A stretch of DNA of 64,000 nucleotides from JADLHS01 sp049840435 (lineage in GTDB: Bacteria; Verrucomicrobiota; Verrucomicrobiia; Limisphaerales; JADLHS01): the NCBI GenBank assembly GCA_049840435.1, contig JASGKY010000043.1, positions 62,001 through 126,000 of the forward strand, written 5' to 3'. Positions 63,152 through 64,000 of this stretch are shown here, in pieces. The stretch's first letter is position 1. Each line of letters opens with the position of its first letter. The translations under genes were made by a program, and so were the position numbers. Below the pieces are notes generated by a model. The model was not told the origin of the DNA. It did no database searches and saw nothing but the letters and a program-made list of their open reading frames with translations.

Positions 63152-64000
63152 CGGGAGCGGTGGGATCGACGATATGAGGTAAGCGTGGCTGCGGCGGAGC
63201 GCCCGGCCACATCGCGGAGCGGCATCGGCGTGGGGCGAACTTTTTCGAGGAAGAGTTGCAAGCCCAGCGGTTTCAGATTCTCGCGGTCGTAGCTGTAGTC
63301 TGCCTTCTTGGTGGCGCGCGCTTTGCGCGCCTGTAGCTTCATCCGCCGCCGATACTGGTCCACGCGTTGCCGCGCTTTCTCGTGGATGAGTTCAATTTGG
63401 GGGCGGTCAATTTTGTTGAGCGTCACGCCCGGCTCACTCGCCTGAATCTGCGCCTTGAGCGCGTCGTAGAATTGATCCAGCGAAGTATCCTTCAAGTCTA
63501 TGAACTCCGGCAGACTCAAGTTGTAAAGCTCCTTGAGATGATGACGCAGCGCCGGGATTTACTTCGGCTTCACTCGCTGGTTGGATCGAGGACGTAATTG
63601 TCGCGCACGCCTTTCTTCTTCGTGAGCTCGACAAGGCAATAAGAGCAACGGTGAATGGATGCGCTCGTGCTTGTCCTCTTTGAGATTGTTCCAGCGTAGG
63701 AAACAGAGCACCAGTCGGAGTTGCGCAAAGCCATACTCTGCGCGGTCGCGTCGGGCTTCGCTGATGATCTTGTCGAGCACGCCCGGGATATAGGGCGCGT
63801 CCTCGAAACGCAAATATTTGCCGAGCGACATCGGCGCACCCTCGGTCACCGTGGCCGCAAGCTCGCGATGCCAAACGAACAGTTGCTCCAGCTTGATGTT
63901 CCGGTAATCGAGCAACACCGGCACGGACGCGATGGTGAGATTCAGCGTCTGGAGCGTGGGCTTGAAATAGATGAGACGATTGCGCCGGGAGATTTCAAAC

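Larger units (their letters stand above)
59210..63999 (-). pseudogene. SF1 helicase - restriction-like nuclease - WGR protein, broken by many frameshifts, N-terminus cut by window
   Basis: Consecutive pieces in different minus-strand frames rebuild one protein of roughly 1600 residues: a DUF4011-like start (EISRRNRLIYFKPTLQTLNL, from 63999), helicase domain with Walker A GPPGTGKSQT (in 62300-63151), long coiled region (61330-62300), Walker B VVIFDEASQIPMEE and motifs V/VI near QGDERDIIIMSV and RLNVIFSRAKHH (in 59628-61364), a nuclease of the MTES_1575/Vsr-like type (KFRCDLAVRSK...HYANPNLLDRY), a Pro/Thr/Glu linker and a WGR domain (WEISVSGISFTVRFGRIGTA). About nine or ten frame changes are needed (near 63650, 63575, 63555, 63160, 62408, 62285, 61935, 61840, 61400, 59750). 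Either a decayed gene or poor sequence at a contig end. Confidence 0.75.

Noticed and set aside
59210..63999. Interpretation as a BREX, DISARM or type I restriction locus
   Set aside because: No methylase, PglZ, Lon-like or specificity gene is seen in the window; only a helicase-nuclease-WGR gene is present.
1..64000. tRNA or rRNA genes, insertion sequences, integrase or attachment sites
   Set aside because: I saw no cloverleaf-like sequence, rRNA segment, transposase or integrase; a covariance search could still find a small RNA I missed.

Overview
The window reads as a chromosomal segment of a polysaccharide-degrading, Gram-negative bacterium, most likely Verrucomicrobiota (Pedosphaera/Limisphaerales-like). 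The clues are several short secreted proteins that begin with a prepilin-type segment of the FTLIELLVVIAIIAILAAM kind, a PEP-CTERM protein, a giant autotransporter-type beta-strand repeat protein, TonB/ExbBD transport, and many signal-peptide-bearing carbohydrate-active enzymes. The taxon is inferred from gene content only.

Layout. (1) 1-1279: 5' part of a minus-strand GH2 enzyme. (2) 2021-10785: plus-strand TonB operon (DUF3450 protein, TtpC-like long ExbB, second ExbB, two ExbDs, TonB, TPR protein, TonB-dependent receptor), preceded by a Pho-box-like direct repeat. (3) 10907-17058: a secreted protein containing a 1.23-kb internal perfect-looking duplication, a small secreted protein and an alkaline phosphatase. 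Pho-box-like repeats recur here and before 48664 and 51458, which suggests a phosphate-starvation regulon. (4) 17298-28992: arabinoxylan degradation: CE1 esterase, GH43-CBM-GH30-LamG giant, second CE1 esterase, malectin-GH51 arabinofuranosidase and GH10 xylanase. (5) 29687-40379: autotransporter-repeat protein, two pilin-like proteins, GH43-CBM6, a repeat protein and an SGNH esterase. (6) 40441-47098: malectin lipoprotein, NarL-type response regulator, PA14-sensor histidine kinase, ROK/XylR-like regulator and AraC-type regulator. (7) 47263-52203: phytase-like esterase, lamin-tail/Ig protein, pilin-like protein and PEP-CTERM protein. (8) 52294-53427: GH5-like lipoprotein. (9) 53502-63999, all minus strand and tightly packed: a probable type XIII retron (HEAT/ARM-like protein, winged-helix/SWIM protein, msr-msd ncRNA, reverse transcriptase), preceded by a small membrane protein and a frame-disrupted SF1 helicase-nuclease-WGR gene.

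Two regulatory codes stand out. An 18-bp palindrome ATACGAC-N4-GTCGTAT, exact or degenerate, occurs at seven intergenic places, all at xylan-degradation or regulator genes. An 11-bp-period GTCAC repeat (Pho-box type) precedes the TonB/phosphatase-type genes. The strongest single discovery is the retron. An inverted repeat (about 33 bp per arm) encloses a roughly 108-nt core directly upstream of the reverse transcriptase. Its 5' arm overlaps the end of the SWIM gene, and a TTAGC lies where the branching G of msDNA is expected.

Caveat: at least nine genes outside the helicase region carry a single apparent frameshift, while the helicase region carries about nine or ten in under 5 kb. The first set looks like indel error in the assembly. 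The second may be error near a contig end or genuine decay.
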